The position numbers were made by a program, and so were the translations under genes. Of a stretch of DNA of 64,000 bases, positions 1 to 8,029 are shown in pieces (within the stretch, counting starts at the first letter, position 1; every line of letters starts with the position of its first letter). Where the stretch lies: assembly GCA_030427885.1 (NCBI GenBank), contig JAUICM010000001.1:620001-684000 (forward strand), given 5' to 3'. The DNA comes from Rhodothermia bacterium (GTDB lineage Bacteria > Bacteroidota > Rhodothermia > Balneolales > Balneolaceae). Below the pieces are notes generated by a model. It saw nothing but the letters and a program-made list of their open reading frames with translations, was not told where the DNA came from and searched no databases.

Positions 1-2
1 AG

Positions 3-374
3 ATCAGAAAGTATAGCGTGAACGCCTTTGTATATTATGAATATATGGGTGATTCAATTGCATTCGTTTTTCAACCTGGGTATGTAACTCTAGAGAAAAA
101 CGCAGATGACGATCCTGTTTATAATTCCTACACGAAGAAGGATAACTCAAATGAGTACGATACCACGTTTACCGGTCTTAGGTTAAATTTTGGATTCTCT
201 GAATCCTACTTCCGATATACCATGGAATCTAAAGGTCTGGTAAGATTAAAGGATCTGCGACAGATAAATCTAAGGAACTCAATCAGAACATTAACCAGGC
301 CCAGAATCTCTTCTAATGCAGAACCTAATATTTGGAAACATTTCACCTTTGTAACAGAAAAGAAGACCTGGTGA
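3..374 (+). CDS. 3' end of an unidentified, possibly outer-membrane, protein
   Basis: The reading frame is open to the left edge of the window, so this is the C-terminal part of a longer protein; a GTG at 18 is probably internal. About 123 residues are visible. They alternate polar and aromatic/hydrophobic residues (for example TGLRLNFGFSESYFRYTM), which suggests beta strands, and the protein ends in KKTW. I do not recognise a family. The stop lies one base before the start of the next gene, so the two are probably co-transcribed. The beta-barrel or surface-protein reading is inference only. Confidence 0.5.
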   Translation: MRKYSVNAFVYYEYMGDSIAFVFQPGYVTLEKNADDDPVYNSYTKKDNSNEYDTTFTGLRLNFGFSESYFRYTMESKGLVRLKDLRQINLRNSIRTLTRPRISSNAEPNIWKHFTFVTEKKTW

Positions 375-375
375 T

Positions 376-975
376 ATGACCAAAGCGAGTTCGTTGCTGC
401 TATTCTTCCTTATTATATCACAAACAAATTTGTTTGCCCAAAACACCATCTGTGGATACGCAGTAAATGTTCAGGATAGCGTAGCGATGAATAATGTGAC
501 AGTGTTTGTCTACGATGAATCCAACCTGGCGCTTCCCAGGGATATAAGAACAACAACAAATGAGGAGGGCTATTATGAGATTCCGGATATTCCTTTTGGG
601 AAGTACAGCATCAATGCCTGGGCGCCCGTAACATTCAGGGCAGACACCTTTGCTTATATTGTTCAGCCGGGAGTCTTCAACATTGATTCTTCCTTTACTG
701 AAACCAATCTCCCTTGCTATTTTGTGAATTTCTTCTTCAAACCTCATGCTGATGAACAAAAGTATGATGAGTTCAGAAACATGCTGAAGAAACATTATGA
801 TGAGAGATACAAAGAACTTCCGGCTGGAATAGATACTGTGGGATTTTATAGAATCTATACGAAAAATCTTAGCCCGGAAAGACTCCTTTCTACAGCATTA
901 TGGTTTGGAGTTACTAATAAAGATACTTTGTATTTAAACGCCCCTTCGGCTTACGTTCGTTTGAAGGATTGGTAG
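376..975 (+). CDS. Exported protein with carboxypeptidase-regulatory-like domain
   Basis: 199 residues. Residues 1-21 form a typical signal peptide (hydrophobic core LLLFFLII, cleavage near LFA-QN). Residues about 24-90 read as a carboxypeptidase regulatory-like (transthyretin-type) beta-sandwich: CGYAVNVQDSVAMNNVTVFV followed by GYYEIPDIPFGKYSINAWAP. The remainder, rich in Tyr and charged residues, is not recognised. Such domains are common in envelope proteins of Bacteroidota and relatives, often beside outer-membrane proteins. It starts one base after the preceding stop, so it probably belongs with that gene. The export call is well supported; the role is unknown. Confidence 0.65.
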   Translation: MTKASSLLLFFLIISQTNLFAQNTICGYAVNVQDSVAMNNVTVFVYDESNLALPRDIRTTTNEEGYYEIPDIPFGKYSINAWAPVTFRADTFAYIVQPGVFNIDSSFTETNLPCYFVNFFFKPHADEQKYDEFRNMLKKHYDERYKELPAGIDTVGFYRIYTKNLSPERLLSTALWFGVTNKDTLYLNAPSAYVRLKDW

Positions 976-1063
976 AACTTCCGCATTTATTCACAGCAGT
1001 TTAAACAATGAAAAGTGATGTTGGTGTGTGCATCACCACAGTAATATCCTTATCTTTAGCGCC

Positions 1064-2398
1064 ATGAAAAAAGTGGCATTTGAAACACTCGGCTGTAAAC
1101 TCAATTTCTCAGAGACCTCCTCTATGCGCAGGGATTTTGAGAATGAAGGATTTGAACTCGGTGAGTTCTCTGAGGAAGCCGATATTTATGTAATTAATAC
1201 CTGCTCGGTTACCATGGATGCAAACAGCGCCTGTCGTAAGACGGTGCGTCAGGCTTTGCGCCGTAATCCGGATGCTTTTGTAGCAGTAGTTGGATGTTAT
1301 GCCCAGCTTGAACCTGAAGAGATCGCTGAGATCGAAGGTGTGGATGTGGTTCTGGGAGCCAAAGATAAATTCAATCTGCTCGATCTCTTCGATGATTTTG
1401 TGAAGCAGGAGAAAACCATCATTCATAATTCAGATGTGAATGAAGCGGTCGATTTTCATAATGCCTTTTCTTCCGATGACCGGACCCGTGCTTTCCTGAA
1501 AGTTCAGGACGGATGTAATTACAAATGCTCTTTCTGCACAATCCCTCTGGCACGTGGAGCGAGCCGTAGTCCTAAGATCTCTACCGTGGTAAGAAATGCC
1601 CAGCAACTGGTTGAAGAAGGATTTAAGGAAGTGATAATTACCGGAGTTAATTCCGGTGACTTCGGATATGGAACCGATGAGGATTTCTTTCAATTACTTC
1701 AGGCTTTGGAAAACGTAAATGGCCTGGAGCGACTCCGGGTTTCTTCTATCGAGCCAAATCTGTTACACGAAGACATCATTCGTTTTGCAGCCGAATCAAC
1801 AAAACTACAACCTCATTTTCATATTCCACTACAATCCGGTTCTGATGAGATGCTGAAGATCATGAAACGCAGATACCGTTCTGATCTGTACCGGGGTCGT
1901 GTGGAGCTTATTCGGGAATTAATGCCCGACGCCTGTATCGGTGTGGATGTGATAACGGGTCATCCGGGCGAGACAGAAGAACTATTTCAGGAGTCATTTG
2001 ATTTTATTGACTCACTGGATGTTTCCTACCTGCATGTATTCACCTATTCAGAACGACCAAATACTCATGCACTCTCACTCGAGCTGGTTGTACCAAAACA
2101 AGAGCGTAAGAAGAGAACACATAAGCTTCGCAGACTATCGAAAAAGAAACGATTCAATTTTGATAGCCGCTTTGAAAGTCAGGTTCGTCCTACCTTGTTT
2201 GAGGAAGAAAATAAAGATGGATTTATGTTTGGCTGGACCAATAATTATGTTCGGGTGGCAATTCCCTTTAATGAAAGATTAGTTAACACCATTCAGGATA
2301 TTGGACTGGGTTCTTATTCCAGAGAAGGGCACTACTTTGGTAAACTTTCAGAGACTATACTCAACGAAGAAAAAGTGATTGAGGAACTGATAGGTTAA
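1064..2398 (+). CDS. mtaB: tRNA (t6A37) methylthiotransferase MtaB
   Basis: Radical-SAM methylthiotransferase that converts t6A37 to ms2t6A37 in ANN-decoding tRNAs. Seen: an N-terminal UPF0004 domain with the three cluster cysteines (GCKLN C11, NTCSVT C47, GCYAQ C78), then the radical-SAM motif CNYKCSFC (C151, C155, C158) and a C-terminal TRAM-like beta segment. At 444 residues the length is normal for MtaB, and the MKKVAFETLGCKLNF opening is typical. The frame extends upstream to a GTG at 1028, but those 12 residues are non-conserved and the ATG at 1064 gives the family N-terminus. The stop overlaps the next start by one base, suggesting translational coupling. Confidence 0.93.
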   Translation: MKKVAFETLGCKLNFSETSSMRRDFENEGFELGEFSEEADIYVINTCSVTMDANSACRKTVRQALRRNPDAFVAVVGCYAQLEPEEIAEIEGVDVVLGAKDKFNLLDLFDDFVKQEKTIIHNSDVNEAVDFHNAFSSDDRTRAFLKVQDGCNYKCSFCTIPLARGASRSPKISTVVRNAQQLVEEGFKEVIITGVNSGDFGYGTDEDFFQLLQALENVNGLERLRVSSIEPNLLHEDIIRFAAESTKLQPHFHIPLQSGSDEMLKIMKRRYRSDLYRGRVELIRELMPDACIGVDVITGHPGETEELFQESFDFIDSLDVSYLHVFTYSERPNTHALSLELVVPKQERKKRTHKLRRLSKKKRFNFDSRFESQVRPTLFEEENKDGFMFGWTNNYVRVAIPFNERLVNTIQDIGLGSYSREGHYFGKLSETILNEEKVIEELIG

Positions 2399-3162
2399 TG
2401 TCGCAATCAACCCCTGAAGAGTTTATTGAGCGGACACAAAAACTACTGAAACAGCAGGAGGAACTTTTTGGCCCTTTTTCTGTGGATATCTCGTGGAAGG
2501 ATGAAAAAAAATCTCATACTGAAAATTCAGTAGAAGAAATAACAGAACCTACTGAAAGTCACGTAGCTGAAGTTTCAGAAGCTGAACTTTTAGAAAAATG
2601 TACTACCCTCGATGAACTCCGGAAGCTTTGCGAACAGGCTGAAGTTCTTAAAACGGATCTGGCAAATACAAATCTGGTATTCGGTGTCGGAAATCCTGAA
2701 GCGGATCTTATGATCGTCGGTGAAGCTCCGGGTGAGAATGAAGATCTGCAAGGTGAACCCTTTGTAGGTAAAGCCGGCCAGCTGCTCGACAAAATAATGG
2801 AAGCGATCAATTTTCGACGTTCTGATATATATATAGCCAATATTTTGAAACACCGCCCTCCTGGCAACAGAGACCCAAAACCGGAAGAACGAACACGAAG
2901 TCTCCCCTATCTTCTTAAACAAATTGAGTTAGTGAATCCAAAGATCATTCTTTGTGTGGGTCGCATTTCAGCTACCACTTTACTTGGAGAAGACCGTTCC
3001 CTGAAATCAATGCGTCAAAAAGTTCATGACTTCCATGGACGGGAACTCATGGCTACCTACCATCCTGCTGCTCTGCTCAGGAATGAGCAGTGGAAACGTC
3101 CAACCTGGGAAGATGTTCAAATGCTCAGAGCCAGATATGACGAACTCGGGGGTAAACCCTGA
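2398..3162 (+). CDS. Family-4-type uracil-DNA glycosylase lacking Fe-S cysteines
   Basis: Removes uracil from DNA (base excision repair). Residues about 92-250 carry the family-4 fold signatures: LVFGVGNP, the motif-A segment GEAPG (108-112), PFVGKAGQLLD, HRPPGNRDP (152-160) and YHPAALLRN (221-229). The first 75 residues are an acidic, low-complexity extension. Odd: the usual cysteine in K-C-RPPGNR is His152, the cysteine before PYL is Ser168, and the CxxC just upstream of the VFG segment is replaced (A81-E-V-L). All four 4Fe-4S ligands of classical family 4 therefore appear absent. The gene follows mtaB with a 1-bp overlap. The family assignment is firm; activity without the cluster is inferred. 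Confidence 0.85.
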   Translation: MSQSTPEEFIERTQKLLKQQEELFGPFSVDISWKDEKKSHTENSVEEITEPTESHVAEVSEAELLEKCTTLDELRKLCEQAEVLKTDLANTNLVFGVGNPEADLMIVGEAPGENEDLQGEPFVGKAGQLLDKIMEAINFRRSDIYIANILKHRPPGNRDPKPEERTRSLPYLLKQIELVNPKIILCVGRISATTLLGEDRSLKSMRQKVHDFHGRELMATYHPAALLRNEQWKRPTWEDVQMLRARYDELGGKP

Positions 3163-3163
3163 A

Positions 3164-3172
3164 TGTGGATAA
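3164..3172 (-). promoter_or_regulatory. Consensus DnaA box upstream of dnaB
   Basis: TGTGGATAA on the plus strand is the exact complement of the consensus DnaA box TTATCCACA. It is followed after one base by a degenerate copy, TTGTGGAAA (3174-3182). The pair lies about 90 bp upstream of dnaB, right after the UDG stop. A role in DnaA control of dnaB is inference; a single consensus 9-mer could also occur by chance. Confidence 0.45.
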
Positions 3173-3259
3173 CTTGTGGAAAGGTTGTTGAAAAGAAGTC
3201 TCATTTCAATTTTCAATAATAGCTACTTTAATCCGTCTATATATTCGGAGATCTAAATC

Positions 3260-4801
3260 TTGGCAAGGAAAAACGGTTCAGCTTACAACAAAGATTCTTT
3301 TCAAAACCAGCAAAAAGTGCTGGAGCAGGAAGGTCGTGTACCTCCACAGGCTGTTGAAGTTGAAGAAGCTGTTTTGGGTGCCATGCTGATTGAGCACGGA
3401 GCTGCAACTATTGCCCTGCAAATGTTGAAAGCAGACGACTTCTATAAATCTGCAAATCGCCATATTTACGAGACCATTGAGTATCTCTATGAACGCGACA
3501 ACCCACTGGATCTTCTAACCGTTGAGAATGAGCTGAGAGACCGTGGACTTCTGGATACCGTAGGCGGATCAACTTACCTTTCTGATCTAACCCGTTCCGT
3601 CAGCTCGGCTGCAAATATTGACTACCATGCACAGATCATCACTGAGAAAGCAATCAAAAGAAGATTGATACTTAGTTGTACCGATGTGATCCGGGAATCT
3701 TATGATTCCTCTTCAGATGCTTATGATGTACTTGACGACGCGGAGCAAAAGATATTTGATCTGGCTAACCAGAAAAGCCGTAGTGCAGCCAAGCCTGTAG
3801 CTGATATTCTGAAAGACACCCTTGCCTATCTCGAGGATATGCGTGGTAAGAAATACGGGATCACCGGCGTTCCTTCAGGACTGGCAGTAGATCAGATGAC
3901 GGCGGGCTGGCAAAATGGTGATCTAGTGATCATTGCTGCCCGACCTTCCATGGGTAAAACAGCCTTTGTACTAACTGCTGCCCGTAATGCTGCAATGCAT
4001 CCGGATGAAAATCTTCGAACCCCGGTTGCTATTTTCTCTCTTGAGATGTCGAATCAGTCACTGGTTCAGCGTCTGCTGACCATGGAAGCTCGTGTCCGTG
4101 CAGATGAAGCACGTAAAGGTACTTTGAACGATGACAGCTTTAAGCATCTTATCGAAGCTGCTGGCCGGCTTTTTACGGCAGATCTTTTTATTGATGACAC
4201 TCCCGCTATCACGTTAATGGAGCTCAGAACTAAGTGCCGCCGACTTAAAAGTGAGAATGGTATCGGATTGGTTATTGTTGATTACCTTCAGCTGATGCAG
4301 GGTTCAGCCAAAGACTCTGGCAGTCGCGAGCAAGAGATCGCTTCTATTTCCAGGGGACTTAAATCTCTCGCCAAAGAACTGGATGTTCCGGTTATCGCGC
4401 TCTCCCAGTTAAGCCGTGCAGTGGAACAGCGTGGCGGAGATAAACGACCACAGTTGAGTGACCTTCGTGAATCCGGTTCTATTGAGCAGGATGCCGATGT
4501 GGTTATGTTCCTCTATCGACCCGAGTATTACGGTATTACAACTACTGCTGAGGGACAGTCAACAGCAGGACTTGCAGAAGTTATTATCGGTAAACAGCGT
4601 AACGGTCCCGTGGGTAGCAAAATGCATTATTTCGTTAAAGATTATGCGCGCTTCGAAAATCTTACGGCCTCAGATGGTCCTTCTCAGATACCTGGAGCAA
4701 CCGCTTCCCCCGATTTGCAGGAAGCAAACTTCACTCCTTCTCAGGATTCTCCCGTTCTACCTCATAACCCGGCCCCTGACGACGAAGACGCCCCGTTCTA
4801 A
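3260..4801 (+). CDS. dnaB: Replicative DNA helicase DnaB
   Basis: Hexameric 5'-3' helicase of the replication fork. The N-terminal domain (about 25-130, PPQAVEVEEAVLGAML) and the RecA-like motor are complete: Walker A PSMGKT (about 229-234), FSLEMS, the Walker-B region GLVIVDYLQLMQG, and the motif-4 segment QRNGPVG near the C-terminus. 513 residues is normal length, with no intein. The start is TTG at 3260 (MARKNGS); no better ATG precedes the conserved region. The last 45 residues are a Pro/Ser-rich acidic tail typical of DnaB ends. A DnaA box lies in its leader. The M28 peptidase gene begins 11 bp after the stop. Confidence 0.96.
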   Translation: MARKNGSAYNKDSFQNQQKVLEQEGRVPPQAVEVEEAVLGAMLIEHGAATIALQMLKADDFYKSANRHIYETIEYLYERDNPLDLLTVENELRDRGLLDTVGGSTYLSDLTRSVSSAANIDYHAQIITEKAIKRRLILSCTDVIRESYDSSSDAYDVLDDAEQKIFDLANQKSRSAAKPVADILKDTLAYLEDMRGKKYGITGVPSGLAVDQMTAGWQNGDLVIIAARPSMGKTAFVLTAARNAAMHPDENLRTPVAIFSLEMSNQSLVQRLLTMEARVRADEARKGTLNDDSFKHLIEAAGRLFTADLFIDDTPAITLMELRTKCRRLKSENGIGLVIVDYLQLMQGSAKDSGSREQEIASISRGLKSLAKELDVPVIALSQLSRAVEQRGGDKRPQLSDLRESGSIEQDADVVMFLYRPEYYGITTTAEGQSTAGLAEVIIGKQRNGPVGSKMHYFVKDYARFENLTASDGPSQIPGATASPDLQEANFTPSQDSPVLPHNPAPDDEDAPF

Positions 4802-4812
4802 GTTATATTTGT

Positions 4813-6087
4813 ATGAGAGTACTCATCCTTTGTGCCACACTACTTTCCGTTACCAGTGAAATAGGTGCACAAACTCTCCCCTATGCAAGATCCGTGGTCG
4901 AAACTCTGTCATCTGATGAATTTAAAGGACGTGGCTATGTACATGACGGTGATAAACTGGCTGCGGATTTCATAAAAAAAGAATTTGAGCGTTTTGGACT
5001 ACAGCCGATCGGTGGAGATTATTACCAGGAATTTGAATTACCCATCAATACTTTTCCAACCGAAGTAAATCTGTCTGTTAATGGAAATCCCTTGATCCCT
5101 GGAAAGGAATTTGTTGTCACACCCGGGAGCGGACCTCTGAAAGGTAGCTTTGAGACAATATCTATAACTGCGGATGACATGTTAAGTGATGACCGCTTTT
5201 TGAAAAAAGTACGGGAAGCATTTGCAAAGTTAGTGGTAGTCCAGCCTTATGATAAATCAGATTATGCCAAAGAGGAGCAGGATCGACTCAATATGATAGA
5301 AATGTTCCTGAAATATCATGATGATAATCCAATTCTGGGTTCCATATTTTTATCTGAGGAACCCCTGAAATGGAATGGATCTCAACAACAGTACAAAAGA
5401 GCTTCTGTTGAGGTTTTTGCTGACAGCATTGATACACCAATCAATGAAGTTGAGCTAACGATCAATCCTGAATTTATTGAATCCTATAAAACTCAAAATG
5501 TGATTGGTTATCTGGAAGGCGACAACACCGACTCCCTTATTGTTATCATGGCCCATTACGATCATTTCGGAATGATGGGAAACGCGATCTTTCCCGGAGC
5601 CAATGATAATGCCAGCGGAACAGCAATGATGCTGAGTCTGGCAAGATACTTCTCTGAGAACAAACCTCCCTACTCTATGGTGTTCATGGCTTTTGGAGGT
5701 GAAGAACTTGGGCTGTTGGGTTCAAAATATTTCATTCAAAACCCAACTATTGATCTGAAAAAGATCAAATTTATGATGAATTTCGATTTAGCCGGCACTG
5801 GTGATGAAGGCATTCAGGTTGTGAACGGTTCTGTGTACCGAAATGAATTTGATCGGCTCAGTGAATTAAATTCTGAGAATGATCTTCTCCCCCAGGTTAA
5901 GATCCGGGGTGCTGCCTGCAACAGTGACCACTGTTTCTTCAGCGAGATGGGAATCCCGGGATTCTACATCTATACCCTTGGGGGAATTCGTGCTTATCAT
6001 GATGTGTATGATCGCTATGAGACCCTGCCCTTTACCGAGTTTGAGGATTATTTTAAACTGATGACTGAGTTTATCGATCAACTCTGA
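4813..6087 (+). CDS. Exported M28-family metallopeptidase
   Basis: Secreted zinc aminopeptidase-like enzyme. Signal peptide about 1-19 (LILCATLLSVTSEIGA-QT). The di-zinc site is readable: AHYDHFG (His248, Asp250), GANDNASG (Asp265), GGEELGLLGS (catalytic and ligand Glu), MNFDLAG (Asp) and, near the C-terminus, NSDHCFF/AYHDVYD histidines. 424 residues fit the family with an N-terminal insert (about 85-215) that may act as a lid or PA-like domain. It is transcribed after dnaB with an 11-bp gap. The substrate (peptide N-termini) is known only from the family. Confidence 0.88.
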   Translation: MRVLILCATLLSVTSEIGAQTLPYARSVVETLSSDEFKGRGYVHDGDKLAADFIKKEFERFGLQPIGGDYYQEFELPINTFPTEVNLSVNGNPLIPGKEFVVTPGSGPLKGSFETISITADDMLSDDRFLKKVREAFAKLVVVQPYDKSDYAKEEQDRLNMIEMFLKYHDDNPILGSIFLSEEPLKWNGSQQQYKRASVEVFADSIDTPINEVELTINPEFIESYKTQNVIGYLEGDNTDSLIVIMAHYDHFGMMGNAIFPGANDNASGTAMMLSLARYFSENKPPYSMVFMAFGGEELGLLGSKYFIQNPTIDLKKIKFMMNFDLAGTGDEGIQVVNGSVYRNEFDRLSELNSENDLLPQVKIRGAACNSDHCFFSEMGIPGFYIYTLGGIRAYHDVYDRYETLPFTEFEDYFKLMTEFIDQL

Positions 6088-6330
6088 CCATAACTTACCT
6101 CAGGAACAGGTCCAAACACTCACTCATTTTCTTTTTCTCCTTACTGGTTATCAACAATACATCATACCAGACAAACTAAAAAATGGGGATTTCGCTGCGA
6201 TATGCCATGAGGCTCAGCAGTTATTTCGTTGATGATCATCAATGTATAAGCCAAGAAAGTGCCATCCCAGAGTTGCCCTCACAATGGCGATTAATGGCTG
6301 TTATTGGGCTTACACTTCTCTATCATAACC

Positions 6331-6378
6331 ATATATCAATGATATACATCCTATATAGTTGGTATATACTTGATATAT
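6331..6378. repeat. AT-rich inverted repeat
   Basis: Arms 6331-6347 (ATATATCAATGATATAC) and 6362-6378 (GTATATACTTGATATAT) match at 15 of 17 positions around a 14-base spacer. The element is nearly pure A/T with no T-run afterwards, so it is not a standard terminator. Function unknown. Confidence 0.45.
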
Positions 6379-6538
6379 AGTTAATACGGAGTGATACCGG
6401 AGTTGAGCTGTTATTTACTTGTGAATGATCAGACGGAGCACAATGGTAACACCAGCCTTTGAACTAATACTTTTCCTCTCTCTTATTCCTGTTTTAACTT
6501 GGGATATCCTGAACTACCGATTTGAAAGAAAAAGAAAA

Positions 6539-6581
6539 TTATTCATCTTAAGCTTATGATTTACAGGGATAAGATGAATAA
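6539..6581. repeat. 12-bp perfect inverted repeat near the cassette boundary
   Basis: TTATTCATCTTA (6539-6550) and TAAGATGAATAA (6570-6581) are perfect complements around a 19-base spacer, about 50 bp upstream of the putative cassette junction at 6633. It could be a weak terminator, a protein-binding site or a relic of the recombination target. Confidence 0.5.
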
Positions 6582-6632
6582 AACTTAAAGATGAAACCCG
6601 GATAAGACCAACACAATGCGTGTTATTCTTCT

Positions 6633-7787
6633 GTTGGCCACCATTAAAAAGAACAGAACGACAAGAATGAAAAAATTAATCCTTTTAACAATCCTAAACG
6701 CATTTGGACTCCAAAGCTGTAAAGTTGGTACAACAGGGACTTGGAAAGACGAGAACATTGAACAGAGTTTAAAAAATGAAATTGAAACGTTGGACAAAAA
6801 AGTTTTGGAAGCGGTTACTTCAAATAATGCTGACCTTCTGAAGTCCATAATGTCGGACAAACTTTTAGAAAAAAGCGGTGAAAATATTAACCCATTGATT
6901 CAACAGGCCAGCAGTGTAATTACTACTACCGATTACAAAGTTCTTAATCATTTTCAAGCAAAGAATTCGACCACAGGTATTGGAAATACAATTATATCGG
7001 GAGTTAGCGGGCTCAATGACTATGTAATTCACTATCAAGCGTTGAACGAAGAAATGTTCATTTCACTTTTAATTCCCAAAAGCGGACTTGACGAATTTAT
7101 TGTAACCAACATTTACGGCAAATATCCAGAAGGTTGGAAACTGAATATTCTTCAATTCGGACAATACAAAGTCAATGGACAGACTGCTCCTGAATTGTAT
7201 TCTGAAGCAAAAGCCGAGTATGAAAAAGGGTACTTAATGGACGCTGCAAACAATATGTTTCTGAGTTCAAGGGTTGCAAATCCTGCAAACAATTTTTGGC
7301 AATATCAAAAGGAAGATGAAATGAAGGAGTTTTATGAAAAAGTAATAACTGAAATAAACTCAGAGTTCAAATTCCCAATGACTCTTGAAGCAATTGACTC
7401 GAAACCTCAAATCCTTACAATCTATCCACAAGGAACTGCGGACGGATATTTCCCAATGATTGAGTATCTAACCAACTTGGACTTAAAAGACACACTCCAA
7501 ACGAAAGCAGAATATGAGAAAGTTCATTTAGAGATAGTAAAGGCTTTTAATGGAATAGAAAGGAATAAGGATTACATTTTCTACAAGGCTTTTAGTGAAA
7601 TGCCAGACGGAAAAACACCTGTTCCAACTTACGGATTTGTAAAGGAATTAAAATAAAAACGGTGGCTAACATCGGCTATAGCAAATGTGGACTGAATACT
7701 TAAAAATGAAAATATTACAACTAAATAAAATTACGTAGGCGGACAAGAAAGCAGTTTCAAAATCCCGCACTTGCCATAGCCAAACCG
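6633..7787 (+). mobile_element. Solitary integron-type gene cassette
   Basis: The segment begins at G-TTGGCCACC (6633) and ends in an attC-like palindrome (7664-7793). The 5' core of that palindrome, GGTGGCTAAC (7661-7670), is complementary to the first bases of the segment at 9 of 10 positions. This relation is expected when a cassette is defined by excision between the G and TT of its two flanking R' cores. It holds one gene in the expected orientation. No integrase is nearby. The single mismatch and long spacer make this less secure than the array at 50.5 kb. Confidence 0.6.
6667..7656 (+). CDS. Cassette-borne lipoprotein of unknown function
   Basis: 329 residues from ATG 6667, chosen because it gives a lipoprotein signal directly (MKKLILLTILNAFGLQSC, lipidated Cys18); the frame extends to 6616 without a signal. 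Residues 30-75 are a charged helical segment (KNEIETLDKKVLEAVTS), and the rest mixes helices and strands, including an AEYEKGYLMDAANN stretch that resembles a single TPR-like helix pair. I do not recognise a family. Base composition is more AT-rich than in neighbours. It is the only gene of the cassette ending in the attC-like site at 7664-7793, which implies horizontal origin. Probable location: periplasmic face of a membrane. Confidence 0.7.
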   Translation: MKKLILLTILNAFGLQSCKVGTTGTWKDENIEQSLKNEIETLDKKVLEAVTSNNADLLKSIMSDKLLEKSGENINPLIQQASSVITTTDYKVLNHFQAKNSTTGIGNTIISGVSGLNDYVIHYQALNEEMFISLLIPKSGLDEFIVTNIYGKYPEGWKLNILQFGQYKVNGQTAPELYSEAKAEYEKGYLMDAANNMFLSSRVANPANNFWQYQKEDEMKEFYEKVITEINSEFKFPMTLEAIDSKPQILTIYPQGTADGYFPMIEYLTNLDLKDTLQTKAEYEKVHLEIVKAFNGIERNKDYIFYKAFSEMPDGKTPVPTYGFVKELK

Positions 7788-7793
7788 TTGTAA
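7664..7793 (+). other. attC-like recombination site (solitary cassette)
   Basis: R''-like core GGCTAAC (7664-7670) and R'-like core GTTGTAA (7787-7793) bracket two long imperfect arms. GGCTATAGCAAATGTGG (7674-7690) pairs with the complement of CCGCACTTGCCATAGCC at 14 of 17 positions. The roughly 75-base spacer is AT-rich. Size (130 bp), architecture and position directly after a single ORF fit an integron attC. It is a different sequence family from the sites at 50.8-51.4 kb. Confidence 0.6.
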
Positions 7794-7819
7794 ATGAATT
7801 CGCTTGGCTCTTTTTTCCT

Positions 7820-7915
7820 CTATCCCACCATCTTCTCAAATAGCTTTTTAAAACTCTTGTATTGTTGACTCCAGTTAAAATGTGTATTGATATTTTCAAG
7901 GCTGACTTTGTTCAT
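7820..7915 (-). pseudogene. 3' remnant of a DUF3524 (queuosine-mannosyltransferase-type) gene
   Basis: Read on the minus strand, 31 codons plus stop encode a peptide containing SLENINTHFNWSQQYKSFKK and LFEKMV. It aligns without gaps to the last residues of the intact glycosyltransferase at 10300-11421 (SLQNINKNLDWSRKIKSFDK, LFEEIV): 16 of 28 identical. Upstream, toward 8000, weak similarity continues only with stops and frame changes. The moderate identity means it derives from a diverged homologue, not a recent duplicate. It sits between the cassette and the dehydrogenase operon, marking a site of past insertion or deletion. Confidence 0.75.
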
Positions 7916-8029
7916 TAATGATCTTTAAGATCCCTTTCTAAAAATCATTCTAAATTACCCTCTTTGTTTCATTTTCAATGATTAAATAGTCACATTCCCA
8001 AGGTTGTAAACCTAACATGGATGTTTGCT

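Larger units (their letters stand above)
6088..6632 (+). other. Non-coding stretch left of the solitary cassette
   Basis: I see no convincing gene here. It is AT-rich and holds two inverted repeats (6331-6378 and 6539-6581, listed separately). Short open frames such as the one at 6183-6380 have no recognisable content, and their TATATC-rich 3' halves look non-coding. The right end at G6633 is the putative cassette junction. Confidence 0.5.

Noticed and set aside
6183-6380. 65-codon open frame upstream of the solitary cassette
   Set aside because: No recognisable domain; its second half is TATATC-rich and overlaps an inverted repeat, so it looks like chance.
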